Assembly (NCBI GenBank): GCA_001687465.1
Contig: LVLI01000214.1
Coordinates: 62,001-126,000, forward strand
DNA length: 64,000 bases
Origin: Halocafeteria seosinensis
Taxonomy: Eukaryota; Sar; Bigyra; Bicosoecida
Direction: 5' to 3'
Part shown: positions 22,572 through 36,023 of the stretch, piece after piece
Numbering within the stretch: position 1 is the first letter of the stretch
How the letters are laid out: each line of letters starts with the position of its first letter
The notes under the pieces: model-generated
Told to the model about the DNA's origin: nothing
Databases searched by the model: none
Seen by the model: only the letters and a program-made list of their open reading frames with translations
Program-made: the position numbers and the translations under genes

Positions 22572-25500
22572 ATGCGCGTCGCGGCTGCCCTTGTTGCTCT
22601 GTTGGTTTGGGGCAACTTTGCTCTTTGCAACGGGCAAGTGATCCGTGAAATCAAGCCAGCTCGCGGTGGAGTGGCCGGAGGCACAGAGGTAAGAATCATT
22701 CAGTCCCTGTTTCTGGTCCGTACTCCCTGTGCAATACTTCATCTCTATTCAGATAACAATCATTGGCTCTGGATTCGAAAGAAAGGGCCTGGAAGGAATT
22801 ACTGCCGTTTTCATAGGGAACGACATTTGTACCCGCAAGGAGTATGACTCTTCTGATACACAAATTGTTTGCTACACTCCTCCCTCGGGTACGTACCAAT
22901 GGAAGTGGCGAAAATGCATCGTACACTAGAAAGTACGGAGGCACGCTATCTTGCAGATGGCAACGAATTTCGCACACTAAAGGTGGAACTGGTGGGTTTT
23001 GCTCTGGCAAAGACGGCCGCCTGTAAAACAAACTGCGTCTTCAGAACGCATTGGAATTGGACACCCAAAGTGTACGAACACACTCTGGGAGGCTATGCTT
23101 GGACCACGTTTGCGGCAGACGGGAAACTTGTACGTAATTGTCGCTCTTTCCTGTAGCACATGCACGCAAACAGCCGGCTCCTTTTGCGCTACAGTTGTCT
23201 AATGATTATGGAGACTATAACATGATTTTATCTCATCAAAAATGCCGTTTTGAAGAAGGAACAGTAACCAGAAATGGTTGGGTAAGTTGTATCGTCGGGG
23301 ATGGAATTGTAGGAAGACACAATTTCACCCTCAGGGTCGACCACAACCATTTGGGATACGGGGAGCCCTATTATGGAAGGAACACTGGACAAGTTGGCCT
23401 TGATGGCACTCGATTTCAGTACACATTGCATCCGCACATAGCTGAGGTATCACACAACGCAGGTGGTGTAAATGGAGGCGCGCGAGTCACTTTGAAAACG
23501 TTCGGCTTTAGTTACAACCTTGATGAAAATGTTGTCCATTTGGCTGGAGTTCCATGTAAAGTGATTTCCGTCGACACTCCGCAAGAACCTTACCTTGCTC
23601 AAGAGGTTACATGTGTTTCTGGTGGGGAGAGCAATGTCGACGGGGCGAACTCTAACTCCCCCGGAAGGGGGATGATAGTGCAAGTGTATGCCGGCACGAA
23701 TCGTAACCTACAGTTCTACACGGAAGATATACCAGTTAAAGCACGACATTTACAGACTGGACAGTTTGGTGGTGCTTTCTTCGGAAGCCATAATGCAGGG
23801 AACCATTATACACAAATAATAGAGGGTCTGTTTTGCCCACCTTTTAGTGGGTATTACACCTGGTACGTGCGGGGAGACGACTATAACGACGTTTGGATTT
23901 CAACCGATGAAACCCGTGCGAATCTTCGTAAAGTCGCGGTAAGCCCCCGACATACGGACTGGTTTTACAGTGAGCCTTCTCAGCGGTCTCCCCCTTTATG
24001 GCTAAACGCCAGTGAACGTTATTACGTTGCATCGTTGCACACTGAACATGGGGGCAAAGATTACCATAGTGTTGGTCTGCGTCTAAGCGGTGCCGCTGCC
24101 AACTTTACAAATCTTCAAAAAGATCAAAGTGTGTATGAAGTCCAAGAATACTTCATACGTAGCAATGTAATCATGGAAGAGCAGGAAATCATCCTGGATG
24201 GAGTGATCAACGGCACCTTCGGGCTGGCCAGACCGCAGAGTTTTATCTGCGGACAAATGGAGCTAAATCTAAGCCACTCCATCAGCTCTATCGAAGAGCA
24301 AGCTGCTGGATTCGCCGAGAGACTTACGGCGCCTTCTGACATGGAGAGCTGCGGGCCTCGTGAAAAGGCCTCGCTGCGCTGCGACAGTGTTTCTGTGAAA
24401 GTACGGAAACTGTTCAACGCAACCGAGTTTAGAGGATGGTCTCTGCATTTCAAATTTAACTGCCCTACCCTATCCTCGTTTCCACTTTTGGAGGTCGTGC
24501 GAGAAAATTTGCTACCGATACCCGGAAGATCCGTTTCCATATTGGACAAGAACCGGGTTAGGGATGCTACACCGCCCGTGCGTGGAAGTTATACTTTGTG
24601 TCTTGGAGCCTATTGCAGCAGTCCGATAGGGTACAACTGGCATCCTAGTAAAGTCGAAGCCGTAATGGAAGAAATGCCCAACATTGAAGACGTACATGTT
24701 CGGAGAACGGGAGGCTCAGCAGATCATGGTTTCGTCTATCATGTACAGTTTCTCCGTCCCTACGGACAAGTTCCGCTTCTGGAACCCGATACTGGAGAAC
24801 TTACTGGTGCAAGCGTGTATATGAATGCTACAGTTGTCGAAGAAGGTGCAGAACTAGATGTCTTCTACGAGACTGTACCTATGGATTGGTTCACAATGCC
24901 TCCAAAAGCTTCCGGAAGTGTTAACGCTGCGGTGCAAGGGATACCAAGTTCATGCGATGTTAGATCAAATGGAGGATGCACATGGGAGTATCGAGATGAC
25001 CTCACTCCTTTCATCTATTCTGTTACTCCCAGTTATGCCAATGTAGGTGATTTAATCGTAATTAAAGGAGGTAGGTTTGGGAAGACGCCAGAGCTTAACA
25101 ATGTGCAAATTGGGGAGGGTATCTGCGAAGTAACTGTAGCAACCGCTGACGAACTTCAGTGTACTCTCAATCATACAAATGCGGGTGAACATGAAGTTGA
25201 TCTCATTGTAGGGGATGGGAAGGGTAAAGCTACATTGGTAAATGATAGCGGCATCGTTACCGTAGAAATGGCGATACTTGGCTATTCTCCTAGCAGGGGG
25301 TCCGTCGCTGGAGGTTCAGTAGTCAACATTACCGGTACCGGCTTTTCCACGGCTAATTCTGGTCTGTCAAATACCGTCGAGATGCTAGTGAATGGCACGA
25401 CTCGTTTATGTCACGTATTATACTCTGCTCATATGGTGCTTACCGTCGAAACTCCAAGTATAATGGATATCATGCCAGCAGGCATTCCAGGACTGGAGGG

Positions 25501-28500
25501 AACATTGGTTGTAAACGGCTACACAATTGCTAAGTCTTTCCGATACGAGCGGAATATGACCCTTTCTGTCATCGGTTTATCGCCTACAGCTATGAGCGTT
25601 GCCACCAGCGGTATCCTTCAATTCACCTTCGATAGTCTAGAGCCCGCCCGGGGCTCGACAGTAGCAGTCCGCGTGGGGAAGAGAGTTTGCCAGCAGCCGA
25701 CTGTTAACTATGTCTTGTCGACCATCCGCTGTGCGCTGCTGAAGGGGGATCCTGAAGCGTTTGAATCGGCTAACATGGCTCCTGTTGTGACGTTTGGATC
25801 GCTTGGTCGGGCAAATATGGACGATCACAAGATTAATGTTGCTTATGGCATCACACGGTTGTCTCAGAATAGAAGCTCCACAATCGGAGGACAAGTCCTG
25901 GTAATTTACGGGCAAGGTTTTGGAAGCGATTCGTCATCTGTTGAAGTTCGAATTAACCTGGCTACTACCATTGGAGATTGGGTGTCGTGCCCCGTATCGA
26001 CCCTCGAAAATCATGCTATATCCTGTAAGACCCCGGATATAGAACAGTTTTTAGGATTCAACTTCTCGTCTCTAGCCGCCACCGTTGAAGTACGACGCAA
26101 CCGACTCGTTGCACCGTGCGTCGATGATTCGTGTACCTTAAGATTCTTGTCGAGTTATACGCCTTCATGCGCATCTAAGCACATAACAAATGGGACGCTG
26201 TACTTAAGTGGGTCGCTACTGATGCCGGAGGACGTAAGCGTCTTTGTTGGTGAGGAGGAATGCGTCCTCGATGGCAGTGCTTCGAAAGACGATCATCTTG
26301 TGTGTAAGCTGCCCGCGAACCGGGAGGGCACTCACCTCATCCGCGTGCAGACCCCTTTTGGATATGCTCGCTGCGATCTAGAGGTCGACTACCATATCCA
26401 CTTTCACGGCCTCATGCCCAGCATGGGATCGTTATACGGGGGGCAGCTTGTTGAAATCCACGGATCTGGCTTTTCCTCCAATTCTAAGGACAACACCGTG
26501 CTTTTCAATGGCCGTGATGCTGGGATAGTATCCAGCAGTTTCGATAAACTTGTCGTTTTGACTCCCTCTGTTATCGAGGATCGTGATAGCCTCGTAGATG
26601 TTACAGTGCAGTTGGTTTCCAAGAAGAAAGGTAACGACGAGCACCCTGAACACCCTCATAAGCACCTCCGATCAATGACCTCTAGAGCAACTGCTACGCT
26701 AACAGGAGCATATCTGTATTCGGCCAACGTAAGTTACGCAGTTACAGAATTCTCTCCTAAGATTGGGTGGCACGGGGAATTGCTGCGATTGAACGGAACT
26801 TTCCCGAGCTCCCCACCCGTAGGGACTCAAATTGCTGTGGCAGACGTCAATTGTGAAATTATTGAGTGGACAAGAGGTCAAGTTGCATGTGTCCTAGGTG
26901 CGTCTCCGGCAGGTTCATTCAACGTAGAATTTTCCATTGGTGGCATTGGCAGAGTTCTTATACAAGGAACAATCAGTATCCCACTGTCAATTGACTCTCT
27001 CAGTGTAACATCTGGGAGTGTGGAAGGCGGCACTGTCGTCACAGTAAATGGACATGGTTTCCCAAATGTAGATATTCCCTCTCCAGTGACCCCAGCGAAC
27101 GGAAGCACTATAAGACCAGCCTGTCTTCGTCCTGTACCGCAGGTGGAAGTGTGCCGGAGGCCGTGCATGGTACAAAAAGTAATGGGAGACAAACTCACAT
27201 GCATAACTCCGCAAATGCCCATAAGGGAAGTATTTGTGGAGCTTAATCACTATGAAGCAGTCGTCATTAACTCTTCTGACACATTTGGGAGTCCTGGTGC
27301 AGCTTTAGCGTTCGATGATGATGTTTCAACTGACTTCGAGAGCAGTGCATCCGGATGTCACGCAGGAATTAACATAGGACCAGGGTTTGGTGCCCTCGTT
27401 ACTCGCGTAAGGTTTTATACTGTTTGGGGGAGGACGCAAGAGATGTTGGGAGGGGTCTTTGAAGGATTAGCCACCGGAGACAGCGGAGAGGAGTGGATCC
27501 CCTTAGTGCGTATCCAGTCCAGAGTCCACGAAGGGTGGAACTACGTGGATATCAATTCAACGCAACTTCCACTGTTTCAAAGTCTTCGATACCGCTCACC
27601 GGGAAGTAACAAGTGTCTGTTGAGTGAGATTGAATTCATTGGCCATGTGATGTCTCATACTGCGCTCTGCGACGTTGTCGTCGACATATCGTGTCAAGAG
27701 GCGAATAGTGTAAAGGCCAACCTCGAGGACGGTTTTGAATTCCGTATAAACGATACTCCTCTAGTTGAGCGTATTGCTCCAGATAACGGAACTTCCAGTG
27801 GAGATACGGAGATTATTATTTCAGGACGTGGTTTTGGATCAGAGAAGGGAAACGTTCTGGTAGAGTTGAACGGTGTTGTTTGTGAGGTGGAAGAGGTCAG
27901 CGATGAGGAAATCAAATGTAGAACGGGTGCACGAGATCAGGTGCGAGCGCCTTCGGTCAAGGTCCAGATATCTCCAAAAGGGGACGCTGCAGTCTTGAAT
28001 GGGCAGCAGTTCCGATATCTTGACCGCTGGTCAGAGTTTGCGACTTGGGGATTCGACAAATTCCCGGTGACTAACGATACGGTTCACATACCACTGGGGC
28101 AATCGGTTCTCTTGGATCAGTCAACGCCTGTACTGTGGCTACTATACATTGAAGGCGAGCTTATCTTCGCCAACATGGATTTGACACTAGATGCGCATTA
28201 CATTGCTATTGATGGAGGACGATTCGAAGTGGGTACCGAAGACCGGCCATTCTTGCACAAAGCTACGATTACCTTACACGGAGATAGATTCAAGTCTGTA
28301 GAGATTCCAGGTATTGGGGCAAAAGGACTTGTGGTTTTCAATCGAAATGGAATGAGTCACCATGGGGACGGCCATAATCACAAGCGTCACCAAAGAGGAT
28401 TCCTGGACCTCCACGGTATCCCGCGGCTCCGTTCTTGGACAAAACTGAGCTCGACGAGTCTCGCCGGTACGGATCTAATCAATTTGGCTGAAGACGTTGA

Positions 28501-31500
28501 TTTCACCACAGGGGAAACACTCGTAGTGACAAGTAGTGGGCATGACTTCAAACAGACAGAAGAAGTCATTGTGAGGGAAGTGTGTGGTCCCCGCTGCTTA
28601 AGGATTGAGGGATCCTTTAAGCATGATCATGGTAGTCGAGTATTTGAGGCCGGTGAATACGGTCATTCCGATGTTGACATGAGAGCAGAGGTAGCGCTAC
28701 TTCATCGGAACATCGTCGTCCAGGGTGATGATACGAGTGAGCAGCAGCAGTTCGGTGCGCACACTATGGCCGCTCATGGAGGTTTTTATCGAATTGAAAA
28801 TATAGAGCTACGGAATTGCGGACAAGCAGGAGTCTTGGGGCGGTATTGTACACACGCACATATGCCGGGGGATTTCGCTCATAGCTATGTGAAGAGTAAT
28901 TCAATCCATCATTCATTCCAGAGAGCAACGACGCTACACGCGGTGAACCATTTTACAGTCTCTCATAATTTTGCTTATAAATGTCATGGGCACACGATTT
29001 TCTTTGAAGACGGTGTCGAGAGTTTTAATGTTGTGGAAGAAAACCTTGTCGTCTGGACTCTTCCGCTTCCTAACGGAATAAATAGTGATGACAAGCCTGC
29101 TAATTTTTGGATGGCCTCCCCTACTAGTTTCCTTCGTCACAACGTTGCGGCGGGGTCATCGTCATTCGGGTTTTGGTATGAACTACCTGGAAGGCCACAT
29201 GGACCCTCGTCAGGAATGAATAGATGTCCTTCCTCCGAACACATCGGGGATTTTTTCAACAACACAGCACATTCAAGTAAAAGCCATGGCCTACGAATAT
29301 ATCCCTTCTATGGACCAAAAGTAAGTTGCACCAGCTCCGAGCCTGCACCCCAATACTTATACAACCTAACGAGCTATAGGAATGGAGGGAATGGTATATT
29401 CTGTAAAGATGTGGGTGATGTGCATCACGTTAACTACAAGGAAGTAGAGAACAAACAGGATGGACTGCACTGGGTAAAGCTGCCAGGACTGCACTTTCGC
29501 AAAGACAAGCCGTTCGTTGACAACTGGCTTTTAGTGGGTACTATTCCCGAGAGTGGGAATGTGAAGCATGCACGTGCAATGACCACTCCTGGATCAGAGT
29601 TTTTCCATGTTCGCGGAGCCACCATTCTTAATTATAACGGAAATGGGGCCATTGCTGGCTGCACGGAATGCTGGAAAGCTCCATTAAGGCGCGGTGGCTA
29701 TACGGTTCGCTTCGAAGGAATACGTTTTGTAAACACTGAAAAATATGTGGAGTGGACGAATCCATGGAAACAGATATTTTTTGACATAGACGGTACTTTA
29801 ACTGGGCATATCAATGGTACGGTTACCCCATACCTAAAGTTTAATGAAAATCCGAACTGTTATCGTGATGTCACTGGGGTCTTTGACCAAGGAACGGTTT
29901 GCAACGGAAAGGTGCGGGTGAGAAGTCTACAAGTTGACGGAGAATCGCCTCGGGAATTGGATTGGAGATCTATTCAGCTTCGTCATTTAGACAACAAAAC
30001 ATATTTTGATGACGTTCAGTACAGGAGAGCAGAGGACTTAATTGGGTGGGTCATTCCCGTTGTTCACGGCACCTGGCTAGAGATGTACTTCAAGGACACG
30101 TTGATTGACTGGCGGTCTCTCCAGCTACGCCTCAGCGAGCCTGAATACATACAGGAAGATGCTTGGATGAACGAATGGATGGGCCTCAAATTAAATTGGA
30201 CGGACTTTCGTTGGCGGAATAAGGTCACTTACGCGCCTGCAAGTATTCGTAAAGAAATTCCAGCTCTTGAGGATCCTGGTGGTCCGGATCGCCGTCCTGT
30301 GCCGGAAGACAGAATTGGCACCGGATGGATAGAGAGAAGGAATGAGGAGGGGTGGAGAAATAACACCTGGATGGTAATGATTAACAACGTTAACGCCACA
30401 GCTACAAACAGACTGGATACCCATCGTATCTTTGTTGACAGCATCCAATGTCCACCTTGGGGATGCAAGATTCCAGATAGAGGAGATTTTGGTGGAAGAA
30501 TCTACTTATGGAGTGAAGAGGAGACGTGGGGCTCCCGCGGAGTCCCTCAGGAAGGAGAAAACGTCGTGATACCCGCCACAAAACATATCCGTGTCGACGT
30601 CGAAACTGCGCTAGTGGCTCAGGTTTCAGTTGAGGGAAAACTGAGTTTCTCCAATGGGGGTATTCTAAACGCGAAGACAATGGTAGTATGGAATCAATTG
30701 GAAATGGGCACTTTGGATGTGCCATTCGTAGGTAGTGCTTCAATTCGCATGCATGGAGTACGGGAAGATGACGCGCTTATTGTAGATAATAGTCTCTTCC
30801 TGGGGAATAAAGTGATTGCAGTACTTGGCAGTGTCAGTGTGGTTGGGCAGCCGAAAACGTCTTGGATGAAGCTGCAGAGTACGGCCACGGCTCATACTCG
30901 CACTTTGAAGCTCGCCAATGTGCCGGATCGTTGGAAAGTTGGCGATCGACTCGTCGTTTCCACCACTGAGTATGACGTAAACGAGACGGAAACGTGCGTG
31001 ATATCCGAAATCGAAGGTCAGGTTATTACGTTGGAATCACCATTGCGGTTCTCCCACTACGCTGGAACACAGAAGTTTGGAGGGAAAAGCATCAAACTGG
31101 CGGCTGCTGTTGGAAACTTAGATAGATCAGTTAGCATAGAAGGAGTGATTGCCCCTGAAGATCAAGGAAGTGGTATACGAGGAAGAGACAACTATGGTGT
31201 CCATTTGGTAGTTTCTGAAATATTCCGGGAGGCAGATTCTGACGATCCAACACATCGCATTGGACATGTTACTATCCAAGATGCCCAACTAGAGGCATGT
31301 GGGAAACAAGAGATGGAACATGGTTGCTTCCTCTTCCGATACACTCACTCATCAACATTAGTCAACCGAAATTTGGTTAGAAACAGTGTGTTTGCGAATT
31401 CCTTAAACTACGGAGTTGTCGCAGAGGGTAAAGGAGCCGGTGAGCTAACCCTCATTAGCAACGTGTTCCACTCTACTTTCAGAACAGCTATTGACTTTCC

Positions 31501-33886
31501 GGATAGGGATTCTCGAGGAGCTGTTGTTCGCGGTAATTTAATTGCTGGTGTCTTCAGATCCCCAGATCAAACGAGGGAATATATCCAGCCTCGCTCAGGT
31601 ATATTCATGCTCGCAGAACCGGAGGAGCTGAGTGGCAATGTAGTTGCTGGTTCCACAGACACAGGTATTACGGTTTCACCACAGCATTGCACAGAGAGTC
31701 GAATTTTTGACAATGAGATCGTTTCAAGTAAAGTGGGGATGTTCTTACTTCCTGTTCCAGGAGAATGTCGAGTAGTAAAAGATCTCGTAGTCTGGAAGAT
31801 TGCGCATATTGGCTTATTGTCTGTTGATCAGAAATGTAATATGCTTGTTACCGATGCAACTATCGCGGACTCTCATATAGGAATTTCCCTCAACTTCATA
31901 CGAGGAGCTAGTAGAAGCTACTCCAATATTACGAATTCTATCATAGCTGGATCAACAGGAGCCTCAAGTTGCCAATCTAGTTTGGCTTGCCAAGCGATGG
32001 CAGAAAATGACCTGGAGGGCAATACTTGCCAATCGGTTTTCGGTGCCACCTATAGACGTGTTGGCCTTGTCGCATCACAGTATACTGACAAGGGAAAGCT
32101 TTGTGGTACCACCCTGGATGACTGCAACCCCTATACACTGCCAGAGCGGCTCTGCAGCATGCCTTGGGAACTGAGGTACGGAGTTAGTCACTCAAAGCAT
32201 GCGCATATGTTCATCACTGATGTAATCTTCGCGAATTTCAAAGAAGACGATTGCGGAATGAAGAATGTAGCAGTATCCAATAACCCTAGCCAGCCAGATT
32301 TTACTCCTCCAATGGACTTCCAAAGAATTTCATGGATCGATGTTGATCACTCCGCCAAATTTGCAATTCTGAAGAATGACTGTATTGATGAAAAGTGTGA
32401 CGGTTTCGATTACGTTTTGTTCAAAGACGTTGATGGAACAATGCACGGTAGTCCCCTAGGAACGCTGATGTCCAATAACCCTATGCTAGCACTGCCTTCT
32501 CCTGGTTGTGAATCAGAATTCGCGTACAACGCATTTTGGTGTCCCTCCCTTAACTTAAGAAGTGCGATTTACTTTCCGACCAACCCCGGGAACGGAGTTT
32601 TGGGGCCTCTCTTAGCAGCGTACCAGAACGACATAAATTTTGCAGAGCCGGGGGATAACGATAGAGTCTACTCTTCTAGAGGTAGTTTGAAAGACCCTTG
32701 TGCTATCGTACCCGGTAAGGAACGATTCCCCTTCGCCATGAAGCCCGGAGAGGACCACCACATCATGCTTTCCGGGACCCAAACGTCACGAATGAGGTTG
32801 ATCCTTGATTCTCTCGACCCAGAAGAGCAATTTTTGATCAGTATGTTTCTCCAGCGTCCCAATGCTGTTGACGTCTTCGTAAATGGAAAAAGAAAACGGC
32901 CACAGAAGGAAAAACCAGAGCTTGGTGACCCTTCAGGAACTAACGTCTTCAACCCTCAATTGAGGTACATATTCATCGCAGTTCAAGGACACCCTTCGGT
33001 ACTTGAGCTTGATATAATTCGGACAACAAATATTCAACTGAATCTCGACTTGGCAATTACTGCCAAAGAGTTCTGGGAAGGAGACGGGCAACGGGCACTC
33101 ATAAGGAACTTGGCAAAGTTACTAAGTATTTCTGAGTCCAGAATCAGAGTAGTAGATCGAGTGGATAACATCTTTGATGATTTGAGATTTCGCATGTTGG
33201 AAGAACTATTGAAAATATCAGTGTGGATTGAACCGGAAGATGAAGTGGTATTGGATCTTGGCAACAACGCATCGAATGACACAGTTCCGACTCCAGTGGA
33301 AGATAACTATGAGTCAGTGCTACAACAACAAGAAGACCTATCGAAGAAGGTTGTATCATTGGCTAATAGCGGGAAGCTAAAAGAGACTCTCCCAGAGGTG
33401 GTTTCTGGCGAAATGATTGCACCCACGACGGATGAATCTGCTGAGCAGCCAGAACCCACTGACTTGAATTTCAAAACTAATGATGATCCTTCCCTTCCCT
33501 TAGTCGTCATTATTCCCATTGCAGCCGCAGCTTTTGTTGCTGTTGCAGCTCTTGGTGTTATCTTGATTCATAAGAAACGTCAGAATCGGAGGGCCTCTAA
33601 TAGAGACAGTAGGAATCTAAGGAATTTGAGAAACTCCAAACGGTTTTCGTCGATCCGAGACCTTCAGGAAGACACGGACCATCATTATGACAACCCGATC
33701 AAACGCCGGAGCTTGTTAGATCTGGAAAACAAGGCACAGGCACGGAGTGATGGGAAGTACCTAAACAGCGGCATAGCACAAATCAACCCTCACCGTATAT
33801 CTGTGGCGCCACAGAGGGTTCGACGTTACACTGGAAGGTCATCAATGACCCAGGGCAATGGTCATAAACAGTCAGATACTCAATAG
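22572..33886 (+). CDS. Fibrocystin-L (PKHD1L1)-like giant surface receptor
   Basis: Very large single-pass surface protein. Inferred exons 22572-22688, 22753-22888, 22930-23129 and 23195-33886 give about 3,714 residues; human PKHD1L1 has 4,243. A signal peptide (VAAALVALLVWGNFALC) leads into IPT/TIG repeats with the PxxGxxxGGTxxxxxGxGF pattern, for example near residues 25, 230, 757, 844, 1033, 1220, 1415 and 1674. A PA14 domain lies at about 342-460. A discoidin-like module lies at about 1504-1637. Two G8 domains start at about 1763 (WSEFATWG) and 2587 (WSEEETWG), each followed by right-handed beta-helix type repeats. A transmembrane helix lies at about 3586-3608, followed by a basic tail of about 100 residues. 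The domain order matches animal fibrocystin-L. The acceptor of exon 4 is my choice between two candidates. Ligands are unknown. Confidence 0.9.
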
Positions 33887-34221
33887 AATACGGATCAAAT
33901 TATTCCAAGTGTATCAATTTTGGGTTCAATCGTTTACGTTCCATGAGAATGTGACACGGTGTGCTAGTTCCTGTACGTCATAAACCCGAGGGGATGCGCA
34001 GTATCGTGATTTTCTCCGGGAGTCGCCGGCCCAAAGCGTTAGAGCTTCAGGCATGTGCCAGAGCTCCTCCTAACCTTTGTTCGTCTATTGTTGTACAACA
34101 ATTGCACAATAAGATTGGTATAAAGTGCTCCTCGGCAATCACTCAAGTTCAAGCTGTTGTCAAACATCCCTTATCGTAAATGTGGTATCGCCTAAGGGGG
34201 CCTCAATTAATTCCCTGCAAT
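33887..34221. other. Convergent 3' spacer
   Basis: This lies between the receptor stop codon and the stop codon of the minus-strand glycosyltransferase. Nothing beyond presumed 3' UTRs is visible. Confidence 0.5.
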
Positions 34222-36023
34222 CTAGGACTCCCTATCAATAGACATACCGTCCTTGCTCTTCGCCCAATTCATATATTGTTGATGCCAGATGTGCCACAAA
34301 GATTCATCGCGGTAACGGCGAGGCCATTTCATTTTTCTCTCCTTAGCTGCCCTCCAATAATGCGAGTAAAAAGCATTATCTTCACCTCCCCAAGTGGTCT
34401 TGTTGATCGCCGATCCACTGCAAAACGTACGACCACCTGTTATGAACAGAGAACGGGATGGTCTGTATCGGAACTTACAAGAAACCCACGTTATTGTCAA
34501 TCAAGAAAAACCATGTCATTCCGAAACCTCCAGAGCGGACCCAACTGTTAACAGGCTGAAGGAGTGTCTGATCCAAATGCTTTTGCATCAACTGCTCAGC
34601 GTCTTTAATCTTGCTCGTTGTTCCCATTACTATGGGAAAAGCCACTTGGACTCCTGCATATTGACCGAGACTAAGAGTCTTCGAAAACACTGATACAACG
34701 TTTAACACATATTACCGCTTATTGTTTCGTTTAGCCCACGGTCAATGAAAGAGAAATCTGTTGCAACCATATCTGCGTCGAGATGGAAAACTAGACTCCG
34801 TCCTGCGGGAGTGGGAATATACCTCAAGGCGGAATTGTACGTCTGTCAAGGGGGAAAACCAAGTGAAGGTATAGTTCGTTGTTTGCTCACGGCTGTAAGC
34901 GTACGTACTTGCGTCCTCGTCCACAGTGATGTGGTTGGAGACCTCGACAATAAGCGAACCCGATCTCTCCAGACGGAATCCAACTTCTGTGCTAGTGGTA
35001 TATTGGGATCAGTATCATAGTCGCTCACATACACACATAAACAGTGATACCAAGGAGGCGGCTCGTTACAACGTAAAGTGGCGTTCCGTATGGAAGACAC
35101 GAATTGTACTAATTTGCCGACTCGATTCCGATGCGCAACCAAGAGATAGATGAAGGGGTAACGCTCCTGTGGGCACTTCCTCATGTCACAATAGGGATAC
35201 TGTAAGGCCAATCCCTTCTGTGAGAAAATAGGATCGTATAGCTCCTCGTTGTACGTCACGTTCTCGAGCCTGAAGGACCTTTGTACCAGAGCCTCAGTTG
35301 CATCGGTCCTAGGAGTGTTCTTATCCATGTTACCCGAAGAAGCGTGCACGTTCTTGGAACAATGGCTATGGTATAGTTTCTTGAGTTGCTCTTTAAATTC
35401 GTTGCTACCCCATAAGAAGTTGTCGTTCTTCCGCCTGTATGATTCCAAACGCACTTCTGCCGGCGGTGGAATGTCCCCAGATATAGCATTCGGCGGCAAC
35501 CGCAAACGAACTGCGTCCATCTCTAGTGCAGCCGTATGCATATCAGCTAGGTCCTGTTTATTAAAATTTGCTCTCGTAACCAAAACTCGAGCGGGTTGCA
35601 TCATCTTTTCATAGGCAGCCTTTTCCTCTGGAGGAAAATTGTAAGTCTTCAAGTTGGATCCGCTTCTGCTTTCCACGTGTATGCCACTCTGAGTGGTTCC
35701 TGCAATTCAATATGCAGAATATTATGGCCGGCATTTCAGTGCAAGAGGATACCCGCGAGTCTGTTCCACTCACGTTCTACTCCACCTACTCGACCGTGAC
35801 CGGTGCCAACAGAGCTCTGACCCAATGGTACATGCGCCACAAACACTTCGAGTGGGCTTCTCGTTTCTCTAAAGACAACGAATGGCGTCGCAATGATCAA
35901 AATAGCGATCACTATGGCAAACATAAATAGAGCTTTTACCCCTTTTACAAGTCTAGATCGAGTTCTCGTGTAGTGGGGAGATGATGTATGCTTCGGCAAG
36001 TGGCCACTCTCTTTTGTACCCAT
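34222..36023 (-). CDS. Type II Golgi glycosyltransferase, chondroitin GalNAc-transferase-like
   Basis: Inferred exons, in order of transcription, are 36023-35753, 35699-34909, 34842-34716, 34653-34479 and 34417-34222, giving 519 residues. A single hydrophobic segment at about residues 31-51 (ALFMFAIVIAILIIATPFVVF) after a short basic tail marks a type II membrane protein. The catalytic half matches the chondroitin N-acetylgalactosaminyltransferase/beta-4-GalT fold (Pfam CHGN and GT7): YPFIYLLVAHRNRVGKL starts the domain, HLDADM is the metal-binding DxD motif (about residue 376), and TTWGGEDNAFY is the acceptor-site WGGED block. Spacing between DxD and the WGGED block agrees with CSGALNACT only with the splice sites chosen here. 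Donor and acceptor specificity cannot be read from sequence. It is divergent from the histidine kinase. Confidence 0.82.

Noticed and set aside
23135-23158. Alternative exon 3/exon 4 junction of the fibrocystin-L-like gene (GTAATT donor at about 23135 and the CAG-like acceptor at 23158)
   Set aside because: It needs a weak donor; the strong GTACGT donor at 23130 with the acceptor at 23194 keeps frame and has a better pyrimidine tract.
34464-34715. Very short introns (26 nt and 16 nt) in the glycosyltransferase gene
   Set aside because: Both keep phase, but introns of 62 and 61 nt with the same donors and better acceptors restore the family spacing between the DxD and WGGED motifs.
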